Source: Streptomyces typhae
Lineage (GTDB): Bacteria > Actinomycetota > Actinomycetes > Streptomycetales > Streptomycetaceae
DNA: 64,000 nucleotides
Assembly: GCF_009755605.1 (NCBI RefSeq)
Contig: NZ_WPNZ01000003.1
Coordinates: 62,001 to 126,000, forward strand
Reading direction: 5' to 3'
The translations under genes and the position numbers were made by a program. Below, piece after piece: positions 53,646 through 61,652 of the stretch (position 1 is its first letter; each line of letters opens with the position of its first letter). The notes beneath the pieces were generated by a model, which was not told where the DNA came from, ran no database searches, and worked only from the letters and a program-made list of their open reading frames with translations.

Positions 53646-53758
53646 CAAACCCACCCCCGCCTTCCACCTCTCAGCACAGCCGCCCGCCAGGACCGACTCC
53701 CCCCGGAAACCGCGGCCCACCCGAGCAACAAGGCCGACGCCCACGTCGGCGACCGACG

Positions 53759-53970
53759 GGGCCATCCCCGCGTGCGCGGGGAGCAGGGCTCGCCGATCAG
53801 CGTTCCCGCCGCCGCCATGGGACCATCCCCGCGTGCGCGGGGAGCAGCCGTTGGTGTCGTACGAGGTGTCGTCCTCCAGGGGACCATCCCCCGCGTGCGC
53901 GGGGAGCAGTCAGAGGGCCGTACTGCCCGAGACGGTCAGTTGGGACCATCCCCACGTGCGCGGGGAGCAG
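53759..53970 (-). CRISPR. CRISPR array 2, type I-E-like, four repeats
   Basis: Repeats at 53759-53786, 53820-53847, 53881-53909 (one extra C, 29 bp) and 53943-53970 (G to A change in the stem) have the same consensus as array 1. All three spacers are 33 bp. The leader is on the right again. It begins 113 bp after the methyltransferase stop. Confidence 0.94.
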
Positions 53971-54160
53971 ACCGGATGACCTGCGGTGTTCCTAAGCCCA
54001 GACCCTGTTTCTGACCACTTTCCCCGACTCCGACATATAAATTGAAAAGGAACATCTCTCGCATTGCTCAGGCTGCAATGCCAATGGCGGACCGACGGCC
54101 TCTGCGGACATCTTCACGGACAACAGATGTTGGGCAGTTGGCAAGAACGATGACCATCAC
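53971..54160 (-). promoter_or_regulatory. Leader of CRISPR array 2
   Basis: It shares CCTAAGCCCAGACCCTG, CCACTTTCCCCGACTCCG and GAGAAGG/GAAAAGG-like words with the leader of array 1. The block around 54030-54060 (ATATAAATTG) is the AT-richest part and may be the promoter core, read on the minus strand. Confidence 0.75.
54068..54157 (-). pseudogene. Short ORF resembling the N-terminus of Cas2e
   Basis: ATG at 54157 opens 29 codons reading MVIVLANCPTSVVREDVRRG. The first 13 residues resemble the start of type I-E Cas2, which is normally encoded right before the leader. The similarity then stops. A diverged copy (LLANCSAF) is at about 50500 next to leader 1. It may be the trace of a lost cas1-cas2 module; the match is short and so weak evidence. 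Confidence 0.35.
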
Positions 54161-54422
54161 CAGAATTCACCCTCGCCTCAACCTACCCGCTACCCGAAAG
54201 GGCTGGCCGCCACGAGTCGAGCGGCCTCATCGCCTCCGCACCGCACCTCCAGCCATCTACTCGGCAAGCGGCGACTGCCGCGCCGCTCGTGGCTACAGCG
54301 GTCCTCCAGGGGCATGATCCGGTCCACCCATGGGCCAGCGTCACGAGTGATCGAAGAAGCATCACGGCCTGCGCAGGTCAGGCACCATACACAGGCTGTA
54401 CCAGCAATAGACGAGGAATCTG

Positions 54423-54450
54423 GTGGGACCATCTCCCGCGGCTGCGGGGA
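54423..54450 (-). repeat. Degenerate CRISPR-like repeat remnant
   Basis: GGGACCATCTCCCGCGGCTG followed by CGGGGAGCA matches the CRISPR repeat with several changes. A weaker resemblance lies at about 54546-54570 (GGGGCCAGCCCCGCAGG). No other unit is regularly spaced, so this is likely a decayed array end. Confidence 0.5.
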
Positions 54451-54598
54451 GCAACAGCGTCGCGACCAGCAAGCAGTTCGGCAGCAGGACCGTCCTAGGC
54501 GACCAGGAAAGTAGACGGCGGGGCCGCAGGGCTGGAACTGGTGGCGGGGCCAGCCCCGCAGGCACGGGGGGGGGCGGTTGATGACCTGGGGCTCCTGC

Positions 54599-54615
54599 AA
54601 GCGCTTGGCCGCAGG
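54599..54615 (+). other. Second att-like site (duplicate of tRNA-Arg 3' half)
   Basis: The core is identical to 49441-49457. The sequence goes on to 54637 as an imperfect copy of the tRNA T arm and acceptor (GGCTCGAG, GGGCGCCA) and to about 55145 as a copy of the integrase end. The 5' half of the tRNA is missing. It is the junction between a relict element on the left and a second element on the right. Confidence 0.8.
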
Positions 54616-54880
54616 CTCGAGCCTGCCGAGGGCGCCACTGGCACTCTGCCAAGAGCCACGTTCTGGCAGGTCAGATCATGACCGACTGGCCACCGAGACG
54701 TACTGGACGCCTGCCCACCGCCGAGGGGGTCCGGCTGGCACCGGCCAGAACCGGGGGTCCACGAGCGTCCGCCCCGCATACGTTCCACAAAACCGAGCGC
54801 ATGCGAAGGCACCCCGACCGCTCACCCCACCCAGCGAAGCGGCCCCGAAGCCCCCACTTGCAAGGCTCCGATGCAGCTCA

Positions 54881-56275
54881 TCACTCCGCGACCTTTGGCA
54901 GGTCTTGGACGCCTTCAACACGTTTCAGGTAGTCGGCCAGCTGCCCGATGATGCATCGCGCATAGATGGCCAGTAGGACCGGCACACTATTGCCCGCCCA
55001 TTCGGCGACCTGGGCCGGCGGGATGCCACTGTTGAGCCAGGTGGTCAGGCAGGTGTGGCGCAGGTCGTACACACGCTTGCCAGTCGGTGTCCTGCATTCG
55101 TGCTCGGAGAGGACCTCCTTGCGCGCCTTGGCCCAGACACGCCGGAACACTGAACCCGCGAGCATGTCCCCCTTCTCACCGGGGAAGAGGAGACCCTCTG
55201 GTCTGAGGTCGTACTCCTTGATGGTCTCTCGGAGAATCGCGACGAGGGAGGGGTGGATGGGGACGGTGCGCGTGTCCCCCTCACCCCGGCCTTTGAGGTC
55301 TCGTTCCTCATGGACCTCGCCGGTGTCCGTCCACTGGCTGCCGACTTCGGGCTGGGCCTCGTGGATGAGGAACTCCCCCCAGCCGGATTCCGGCAGCGCG
55401 GCGTCCCCGACCCGGAGGGCGACGGCTTCCTCGGGGCGCAGCCCCGCATAGTAGAGAGTTGCGAAGAAGGCGCGGTAGAGGCGTCCGCGTCGCGGACGCT
55501 CCCCTATCCAGTCCAGCATCTTCGCGACCAGGTCGCGGTTCAGGAGGCATCGCTTGTCGATGGCCTGGGCGACCTTCGGAGCGGTGCGCTCGCCCTTGTC
55601 CTTCGAAAGGGGGTTGGCCTTCAGGTAGTTGTGCCTGATGGCATAGCCCATGACCAGGTTCATAATCCGGTCGTTGCGGATGACCGAGCTGGCTGCCGCT
55701 GCGCTACCGTCCAGGAGGGTGCCGAGCGCTGTGACGACCTTGTCGACATTCTCGGTCTTCTCCCAGGCACGCATCGGCGGAGAGTTGCGCTTGACCCAGT
55801 CGAGGATCGTCTGGACCTCGTCCGGTGCGGGCTTGTCGGGATCGCTTCGCCGGTTGACGTTGAAGGCGTACTCCCGCAGGGCCCTGCGGACCATCACCGG
55901 CTCGAAGTGAGCCGGCGGCGGCGTACGCAGCAATGCGATGGTCGCGGATGTCAGCGCCTTGGCCATGTTCTTACGGGTGTTGCCGGAGGCGCGCGGCCAC
56001 TTCCAGTCGACGTACTTGACGGCGAACTGGAACCAGTTCACCTCGTCCGCCTTGGACGACCACGAAACCGGCAGGCCCAGCTCTATATCGAAGGGATCAC
56101 GCTGCCGGTGGGCGGCCATGAGCTTCGAACGTTCGTCATCGGCAACGGCGGACTTCCTATAAGTCTTGCTGTGCTTCTTGTGGGCGACCTTCCAACGGAC
56201 GGTGTAGCTCTTGCCCTTGGCTCGCTTGTTCGTCTCGATTGGATAGAAACGAACGTCCAACGAGCTGGTGTCCAT
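54881..56275 (-). CDS. int: Tyrosine site-specific integrase
   Basis: A 464-aa recombinase from ATG 56275 (MDTSSLDVRF). A SAM-like N-terminal domain is followed by the catalytic domain: Arg I in YAGLRPEEAVALRVGD, box II DLRHTCLTTWLNSG (H and R), EWAGNS, and the nucleophile Tyr in LLAIYARCIIGQ. The gene points toward the att-like site 266 bp beyond its stop. The start overlaps the excisionase stop by one base (TGATG). It is intact, unlike the copy near the tRNA. Confidence 0.93.
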   Translation of the reverse strand: MDTSSLDVRFYPIETNKRAKGKSYTVRWKVAHKKHSKTYRKSAVADDERSKLMAAHRQRDPFDIELGLPVSWSSKADEVNWFQFAVKYVDWKWPRASGNTRKNMAKALTSATIALLRTPPPAHFEPVMVRRALREYAFNVNRRSDPDKPAPDEVQTILDWVKRNSPPMRAWEKTENVDKVVTALGTLLDGSAAAASSVIRNDRIMNLVMGYAIRHNYLKANPLSKDKGERTAPKVAQAIDKRCLLNRDLVAKMLDWIGERPRRGRLYRAFFATLYYAGLRPEEAVALRVGDAALPESGWGEFLIHEAQPEVGSQWTDTGEVHEERDLKGRGEGDTRTVPIHPSLVAILRETIKEYDLRPEGLLFPGEKGDMLAGSVFRRVWAKARKEVLSEHECRTPTGKRVYDLRHTCLTTWLNSGIPPAQVAEWAGNSVPVLLAIYARCIIGQLADYLKRVEGVQDLPKVAE

Positions 56276-56472
56276 CAAGAAGGATCCTCGCAATCAATCA
56301 ACCAGTTTTCGAGATCTCTGCGCCGTATCCGAAGAGATCCGTTCGGGAGTCGGATGCAGCGCGGTCCCCGACCTTTCTGCCGCCAGTCGTAGAAGGTGCT
56401 TCGCGCGACGCCGAGTTCGCTGCACACTTCATCGACGGTGAGATTCACCCCAGGTCGAACTGCTACCGCCAT
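56275..56472 (-). CDS. xis: Excisionase / MerR-type HTH protein
   Basis: A 65-aa helix-turn-helix protein: LTVDEVCSELGVARSTFYDW, KGRGPRCIRLPNGSLRIRRR, LENWL. This HTH_17 layout is typical of excisionases encoded directly upstream of integrases in actinobacterial integrative elements. ATG at 56472 has GGGGTGA close by. It should bend att DNA to direct excision. Confidence 0.87.
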   Translation of the reverse strand: MAVAVRPGVNLTVDEVCSELGVARSTFYDWRQKGRGPRCIRLPNGSLRIRRRDLENWLIDCEDPS

Positions 56473-56791
56473 GAGGTCACCCCGCCGTCACTGTGGACGT
56501 CGAGGAAGCATCGAGTAGCCGCCCCACGGTGAAGAGAGCCAGGGGGTATCGCAAATCGGCGCATACAGATGAGATTCCTTGCAGAAAGGGCAGACAGACG
56601 GTTACAGCGACAATATGGAGACAGCAAAAGGCGCTGCGCTTCAGGGCAACAGCCGCCGCGCGCTGGTTGTTATCTCCCCCATGAATGTGCGGCGCGATCT
56701 CCTGTGTCCGGCCCGGCTCCACCACCAAGCACAGCCGGGCGCGAACTCCCTCAATGGTCCGCACGACCACCGGTTTCGCTAACCGGGAACC
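56473..56791. other. Stretch without a convincing gene upstream of xis
   Basis: About 320 bp of lower GC content with no frame of recognisable family. It should contain the promoter of the xis-int unit on the minus strand and of the small gene at 56792 on the plus strand. Confidence 0.4.
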
Positions 56792-57088
56792 GTGGCCTAT
56801 ATTGCGCCCGCAGGCGAGGACGAGGGGCAGCCGATAGGACCTGAGCGCGGGGTGCACGTCCTCGTCAACCAGAACCACGAGCCCGTCTTCGGCAAGTCGG
56901 CTGCGGTTTCGATCCGCGACGGGTTCCGGGGAGCCGACATCGCAGGCGATGCCACGGGCCTCAGCATCCGGGTGGGCCACAACGTGCGCGAACACCACGA
57001 GGTGTTTGCGATGCTCGTGCTACAACAAGTCCTCGCCGCCAAGCCCGACGGCGCAGACGTAGAGACAGCAGAGACAGAGGACCGTTGA
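56792..57088 (+). CDS. Hypothetical protein of the integrative element
   Basis: A 98-aa frame from GTG 56792, MAYIAPAGEDEGQPIGPERG, VHVLVNQNHEPVFGKSAAV, ending acidic (VETAETEDR). Composition and codon use look like a real protein, but no family is recognised and no good ribosome site is visible. It is divergent from xis. Confidence 0.5.
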   Translation: MAYIAPAGEDEGQPIGPERGVHVLVNQNHEPVFGKSAAVSIRDGFRGADIAGDATGLSIRVGHNVREHHEVFAMLVLQQVLAAKPDGADVETAETEDR

Positions 57089-57447
57089 GAGGGCGGCGTG
57101 GGCGGCTTTCGTCTGGCCAATCCATGCGTTCATGGCTCCGAGCGCCATGAGGATCGGTGGAGCGGGTTGATCGAAGTGCGGATTTCGGCAGATGGGCCTC
57201 CTTGCTAAGAGTCATGGTCCGAGACCCGGGACGGGGGCCAGCACGGCACGCTGGCACCTGCACTACTGAGACCGTCCCTGACCTGGTGTTTCCGGGAGGT
57301 GTTGTACGTTGACATGCTCCCCGGAGTACTTCCAGTCCCTCGGGGCTCTTCCTCGTCTGCCGTGAGCGAATCCGCCCTTGCACGGTCCGGCAGTCGATCA
57401 CCCCTGGGTGCTCTGCAGCACTGTCCCCGGCGGAGCAGCCTTGACCG
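57089..57447. other. Intergenic stretch, no gene seen
   Basis: About 360 bp with scattered stops in all frames that resemble coding. A TTGACA at 57310-57315 followed by the short dyad CTCCCCGGAG is the only notable element. A single-stranded-transposon end or a promoter cannot be told from sequence alone. Confidence 0.35.
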
Positions 57448-57762
57448 TTACTCGCTGTTGCGGTACTCCCCAACCGGGCCGTCGGTCGAGCCGCTCGCCT
57501 GTTCGCTCACCCACCGCCGAGCCTCCGCGAGGTTCGCGGCAGTGCCCGCGGGCTCGTACAAAAATCCGTTCCACTCCTCCAGCACCCTCGGTCCCTCGGG
57601 CCGGAGGTGACCGCCGCCGCCGTGCAGCGGGCGGTGCCGGCGCCAGACGTCCAGCGGCGGGCGGCGCCGCTTGTGGTACGCCGCGAGCGGGTCGCCGTCG
57701 TCGGTGCGCGGGATCGCGCGGGAAGGCTGGTTCGGCGGTCCGGGTCGGGAGTGCTTGCCCAT
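57448..57762 (-). CDS. Small hypothetical protein, 104 aa
   Basis: From ATG 57762: a basic, Pro/Arg-rich N-terminus (MGKHSRPGPPNQPSRAIPR), then PLDVWRRHRPLHGGGGHLRP and VLEEWNGFLYEPAGTAANLA, acidic end. No motif is known to me. It follows the decayed regulator on the same strand and may have been its operon partner. Confidence 0.6.
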   Translation of the reverse strand: MGKHSRPGPPNQPSRAIPRTDDGDPLAAYHKRRRPPLDVWRRHRPLHGGGGHLRPEGPRVLEEWNGFLYEPAGTAANLAEARRWVSEQASGSTDGPVGEYRNSE

Positions 57763-57789
57763 GCGCTCGATGGTCGCAGGCGGCGGCCG

Positions 57790-58720
57790 TGGTCGGCGGG
57801 TTGCGGCAGGATCCGCCGCGCGGGAGCGGAACTCGTCCACCGGGTCCGGAAGGGAGCGAACGGCTTTCAGCAGCGTGTTAAGCCGGGAGGCAACGAGCCT
57901 GGAGTCGACGCGTCGGGCGTACGTAAGCGCCTGGTGAAGCCGGGCCTGCGCAGCCGCAAGGTGTCCGTGAAGTACACGCTGGCAGGCAGACGGTCGTCGT
58001 GAAGCTCGGCGAGATCGCGGGCGGAGACCCCGCGGGCGCCGACGTGCTCGGCGGCGTCGAAGTACGCCACCTATTCCGGCGCCTCGTCCAGGCCATCTGC
58101 GACCAGCTCGCTAGCGGCGCCAAGGTACCGCTCGGCACCTTGCCTGTCACCAAGGGCCACGTGCACTTGCCCGGCCTGGGAAGGCGACCAGCATCCTGGA
58201 GGCGGGCATGGTCGTCTTCTTCCCGGCGATATCCAGGAGACCAACGGCCTGCTGAGGATGCCCGAGGTAGACCATCTGGTGAGACATGCGGGTGACGATC
58301 CCACCCCGCGGTCCGGCTGCCCGGCCTCGGAGGCCGCGTAGATGCCGTACGAAGACCAGTACCGCTGGGCGATGGCGTACCGGCCGCAGTCGTGACTGAC
58401 CCACCCTGCCGAAGTGGCGAGATCGGCGGTCGCCGCGAACACCCGGGCCTTCAGCGAGGAGGACGCCGTCCTGGATACGGCGGGCGATTTCGGCGAGCTG
58501 GGCGACGATCGCGGAGCGGTAGAGGCCGCGCCCCTTGGAGGCGTCGGCCTTCGTGAAGAGGGCGGTCACCTCCTCCTGCGCGGTGGTGGCGTCCCGTGTT
58601 GAAGCCCTTGCTGGCGCGGTTCACTCGGCGGGCGGTGCCGCCCACCATCTGCTCGGCCACGAGGGCAAGCTTGAGGGTGTCCCGGCGGTCGAGGAAAAGA
58701 TTCGGTCCATCCGGCCAGGG
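57790..58720 (-). pseudogene. Decayed TPR-type transcriptional regulator
   Basis: Fragments of one protein are scattered over all three minus frames: DRRDTLKLALVAEQMVGG, TALFTKADASKGRGLYRSA, AATADLATSAGWVSHDCGRY, MSHQMVYLGHPQQAVGLLD, AGQVHVALGDRQGAERYLGA and YFDAAEHVGARGVSARDLAE. At least four frameshifts are needed to join them. Order and content match Streptomyces XRE/TPR regulators, of which intact examples lie at 59571 and 63155. Confidence 0.7.
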
Positions 58721-58773
58721 TCGGTGCCGCTGCCTCGGTCAGCAGCGACAGCGACCTCAGCGCGCTCCTCGGC

Positions 58774-58935
58774 ATGGCAGCACGGGTACGGCCTCTCTAT
58801 CGCGTACCTGGAGACTCCGGCGAGCGCGTCGACACCACATACAAGCTGTGGCACGACCTGATCAGCGACATCAAGGCACTGTGTCCGGACTCCTTCGAGG
58901 CCGCGGGCCGACTACGGGCGATGCGAATGACCTAG
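58774..58935 (+). CDS. Possible small protein, 53 aa
   Basis: ATG 58774 opens a frame reading MAARVRPLYRVPGDSGERV, DTTYKLWHDLISDIKALCPD, FEAAGRLRAMRMT. The composition is protein-like, but there is no clear ribosome site or family. It could be the end of a decayed gene. Confidence 0.3.
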   Translation: MAARVRPLYRVPGDSGERVDTTYKLWHDLISDIKALCPDSFEAAGRLRAMRMT

Positions 58936-58990
58936 GTGCGCTGTCCCGGAGGTTGGTCTTACGGCCGGGATCGTTCTTCCTCTACGAAAT

Positions 58991-59515
58991 CTACGAAGAC
59001 AAGTCGAGGAGAGCCCAGACCTGTCGGCCCTCCTTGGTCGTCTCTTCGCCGCAGCTCACCGCACCCAGCTTCTGGAGGCACGGCAGGACCGTACTGTCGA
59101 GTTCGGGTGGCTCCGGCTGGTGGCTGAAGGCGAGGACGAGCACCTGGCCATCCTGTTCAGCAAGGTGGAGGCTGATATGCCGACCGCCGTCCGCCACCAC
59201 CGTCTCCACAAGGTGACGGACCAGACCTTCCAGTGCAGCGGGTGACTTGAGCCCCCACCGTGTCAGACGACTGCTCACCTCGGTGAATGCCTTCCCCGGG
59301 GCCCATGGTTGCGCTTCCAGTGACCAGTTGGCGCCCGCCCGGTTCTTCATCACCGGACGGACGCCGCGGCCGCGGGGCTGCAGGGCCGGCGGCGAGGGGG
59401 CAAGCCGGGTCTGCGGCGGGGGCGGGGACGGCGGCTTTTTCGGCGGCGGGGGCGACTTCGGCGGATAGTCGGGGCGCGGCTTGATGGCTTCGGGGTCCGT
59501 GTGCGGCAGCTCCAT
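58991..59515 (-). CDS. Hypothetical protein, possibly ATP-binding-like
   Basis: A 174-aa protein. Residues 1-45 are Pro/Lys-rich (KSPPPPKKPPSPPPP). The rest, NWSLEAQPWAPGKAFTEVSS, ALEGLVRHLVETVVADGGRH, resembles the first part of stand-alone GHKL ATP-binding proteins such as the one at 14214, but the G boxes are not evident. GGGGAG precedes the ATG. It is transcribed after the XRE/TPR regulator. Confidence 0.65.
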   Translation of the reverse strand: MELPHTDPEAIKPRPDYPPKSPPPPKKPPSPPPPQTRLAPSPPALQPRGRGVRPVMKNRAGANWSLEAQPWAPGKAFTEVSSRLTRWGLKSPAALEGLVRHLVETVVADGGRHISLHLAEQDGQVLVLAFSHQPEPPELDSTVLPCLQKLGAVSCGEETTKEGRQVWALLDLSS

Positions 59516-59570
59516 GTCGGTCTCCCCAGCGGCTCAAGGGCAGTTGTCCAGCACGTTGTCGCAGACGAGG

Positions 59571-60860
59571 TCAGGCAGCGATCCCGGCGACGGTCGCCAG
59601 CTCTCGTACGCCCGTCACCCGCGGGTGCCGACGGTGGATCTCGGCGACGGTCTTCCTGATCGACGGGCGGTCTCGAATTTCGCCCACGGAGATGCGGGCC
59701 GCGGCGAGGAAGGAGCGCGCCGCCTGCTCCGGCTTCCCCGCCATCCACTGGACGCGGCCGAGGTCGGTGTGGACGCGGCACTGGCGCTCAGCCGTCGTGA
59801 ACTGTCCGGCGTGCAGCCCTCGGCCGGCCTCCATCGCGGCGCCGGGGTCGGCGAGAGCCCAGTGCACGCCCACGGTGTACAGGCGAACGGATGCCGGGGT
59901 GATGGGGAACAAGCGGCCCGCGGGCGCCAGAGAGGGCAGGTCGCGAGCGGCTCGCCGCGCTTCCCGGATCATCGAGGCAGCCTGATCGCGGTCGCCCGCG
60001 CGCGCCGCGGTGTAGGAGGTGGTGCAGAGCATTTGCGCGTAGGCCGCGGCCTGCGCGTCCGTCGTCAGCCCGGTGGCCTCGATCGCGGAGACCGCGTCGT
60101 GAATGTGGCGCTCGGCTGCGGCGGGCTGGTCCAGATGGCGGAGCACGATGCTCATCTCCCGGGCCGCCGCTGCGGCCACGATCGGCGAGTTCGACCACTC
60201 GGCGTACAGCGTCGCGCGATCCGCGGCCAGCCGGGACTGCTCGTAGTGGCCGAGCTTCGTGAGGACCTGACTCGCCAGGCTGTACGTCGCCGAGAGGCGG
60301 GCGAGTGCGGCCTCCTCGCGGGATCGGGTGGCATGGTGAGCATCGGCCAACAAGCTTGGCATGCGCTTCAGCAGCTCAGTGTTCTTACCGCCGTCGAAGA
60401 GGACGCGGGCCTGCGCGAGACGGCGATCCAGCGGCACCGGGGAGCCGGTGGGATCGGGCATGCTCGCGAAGGCGTCCTCCACACCCGTCAGAAGCGCGGC
60501 CGGGGCCGCGAGGCCAGCGACGGCGAGCAGCGTGCGGCGGCGCATCCGATCCTCCTCGGCACAGTGTGGCCATTCCGGCGCCACTTTAGACCTCTGGGGG
60601 CCGGTCAGCCCGAGAGACGCCACTAAGACATTTGTCGGCACGCCCACCTCTTTGGCGGCGTGTCGCAGCAGGGTCAGGTCAGCGTGTCTTCCGCACTGCT
60701 CCAGGCGCGAGACCGTGGATGCCGAACAGCCGATGCGGGCTCCGAGGTCCGCTTGGCGCCACCCGAGCCCCTGCCGTCCGATGCGGATGAGGCCGCCCGG
60801 GTCGAGGTCGGCGATGAGGGAATGCACTGTGCCTGAGTTCCAGAACTGATCGGCGCGCAT
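59571..60860 (-). CDS. XRE-family regulator with TPR domain
   Basis: A 429-aa protein from ATG 60860 with GGGAGG upstream. HTH at about residues 25-80: IRIGRQGLGWRQADLGARIG, CSASTVSRLEQCGRHADLTL. A hydrophobic stretch RRTLLAVAGLAAPAALLTG follows, then TPR-like helices through the C-terminus (HATRSREEAALARLSATYSL, AAAERHIHDAVSAIEATGLT). Such regulators are numerous in Streptomyces. It is divergent from the gene at 61056 across a short dyad. Confidence 0.88.
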   Translation of the reverse strand: MRADQFWNSGTVHSLIADLDPGGLIRIGRQGLGWRQADLGARIGCSASTVSRLEQCGRHADLTLLRHAAKEVGVPTNVLVASLGLTGPQRSKVAPEWPHCAEEDRMRRRTLLAVAGLAAPAALLTGVEDAFASMPDPTGSPVPLDRRLAQARVLFDGGKNTELLKRMPSLLADAHHATRSREEAALARLSATYSLASQVLTKLGHYEQSRLAADRATLYAEWSNSPIVAAAAAREMSIVLRHLDQPAAAERHIHDAVSAIEATGLTTDAQAAAYAQMLCTTSYTAARAGDRDQAASMIREARRAARDLPSLAPAGRLFPITPASVRLYTVGVHWALADPGAAMEAGRGLHAGQFTTAERQCRVHTDLGRVQWMAGKPEQAARSFLAAARISVGEIRDRPSIRKTVAEIHRRHPRVTGVRELATVAGIAA

Positions 60861-60934
60861 TCGGCCTCCCGCTCGCCAGTTCCCGGCAGAACTGCCTACC
60901 CACGGTATGCGGCGGCGAGTGATGCGTATACGGC

Positions 60935-60953
60935 GTGTGCAGGGCGTGCACAC
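60935..60953. promoter_or_regulatory. Dyad between XRE/TPR regulator and 61056 gene
   Basis: GTGTGCA (60935-60941) and TGCACAC (60947-60953) are a perfect inverted repeat with a 5-bp centre; a further TTTGCACA follows at 60957. It lies midway between the two divergent starts, as expected for an operator of the XRE protein. Confidence 0.5.
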
Positions 60954-61055
60954 GGTTTGCACAGCCTGACAGCCGATCACCACAGCGCCCTGCCGAGCCG
61001 TTCCCTGGGGTGTGAAGCCCGCTGTGGAGCGGGGCGAGACACCACGGAGGACAGC

Positions 61056-61496
61056 ATGGCGACAGCAGTCGAGACTCAGGTCCGTGACCCACGGGCCTTC
61101 GTGACACCGGAAGTATGGAACCGCGAGATCCAGCTCCTCATGCGCGACTACCCGTTCGACGAGGTCATGGCGACCCGGCTGTTCGGTGCCGCCGTCTCCT
61201 ACCTGATCACCGCCATCGAGAAGTGGGGCCAGGGCCTGGAGATGTGCTGCGGCCGCACCGTCGACATCGCGGTGCACGTCTTCATCCTGGACACGAAAAA
61301 CTACCGGGACTTCTGCCACCAGCACTTCGACGGAAAGTTCCTGGAACACATCCCCGAGATCGCCTTCAAGTACGACGGCTCCGTCGAGCGCACCGCACAG
61401 ATCATCGCCGACAACGGCTTCGCGGTCGACTGGAAGCTCTGGGAGGCCGACTACGGCAAGTGCGGCCCGTGCCGGCCGGGCGAGAACTGCCACTGA
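61056..61496 (+). CDS. Conserved hypothetical protein, 146 aa
   Basis: ATG at 61056 with GGAGG at good spacing. The product is soluble: DPRAFVTPEVWNREIQLLMR, ATRLFGAAVSYLITAIEKWG, MCCGRTVDIAVHVFILDTKN, and a Cys-rich tail CGPCRPGENCH. The paired cysteines at the end may bind a metal. It is divergent from the XRE/TPR regulator, and these two genes probably form a unit. No function is recognised. Confidence 0.8.
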   Translation: MATAVETQVRDPRAFVTPEVWNREIQLLMRDYPFDEVMATRLFGAAVSYLITAIEKWGQGLEMCCGRTVDIAVHVFILDTKNYRDFCHQHFDGKFLEHIPEIAFKYDGSVERTAQIIADNGFAVDWKLWEADYGKCGPCRPGENCH

Positions 61497-61652
61497 AACC
61501 GGCACCAGCCGAACGGGCCCGCAAGCGCAGCGAGCGCTTGCGGGCTCCTGCACATGCCCATCTGACCGAGTCGCGTCTTCGGCGGGTGCTCGGGCGGGTG
61601 CCCCGGTACGGTGGCCAACTCCACCGGCCTCACCGCCCTCCCGAGGAGTTCC

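Noticed and set aside
57300..57340. TTGACA with a nearby short dyad as an IS200/IS605-type transposon end
   Set aside because: No transposase or matching second end is present, so a mobile element cannot be supported.
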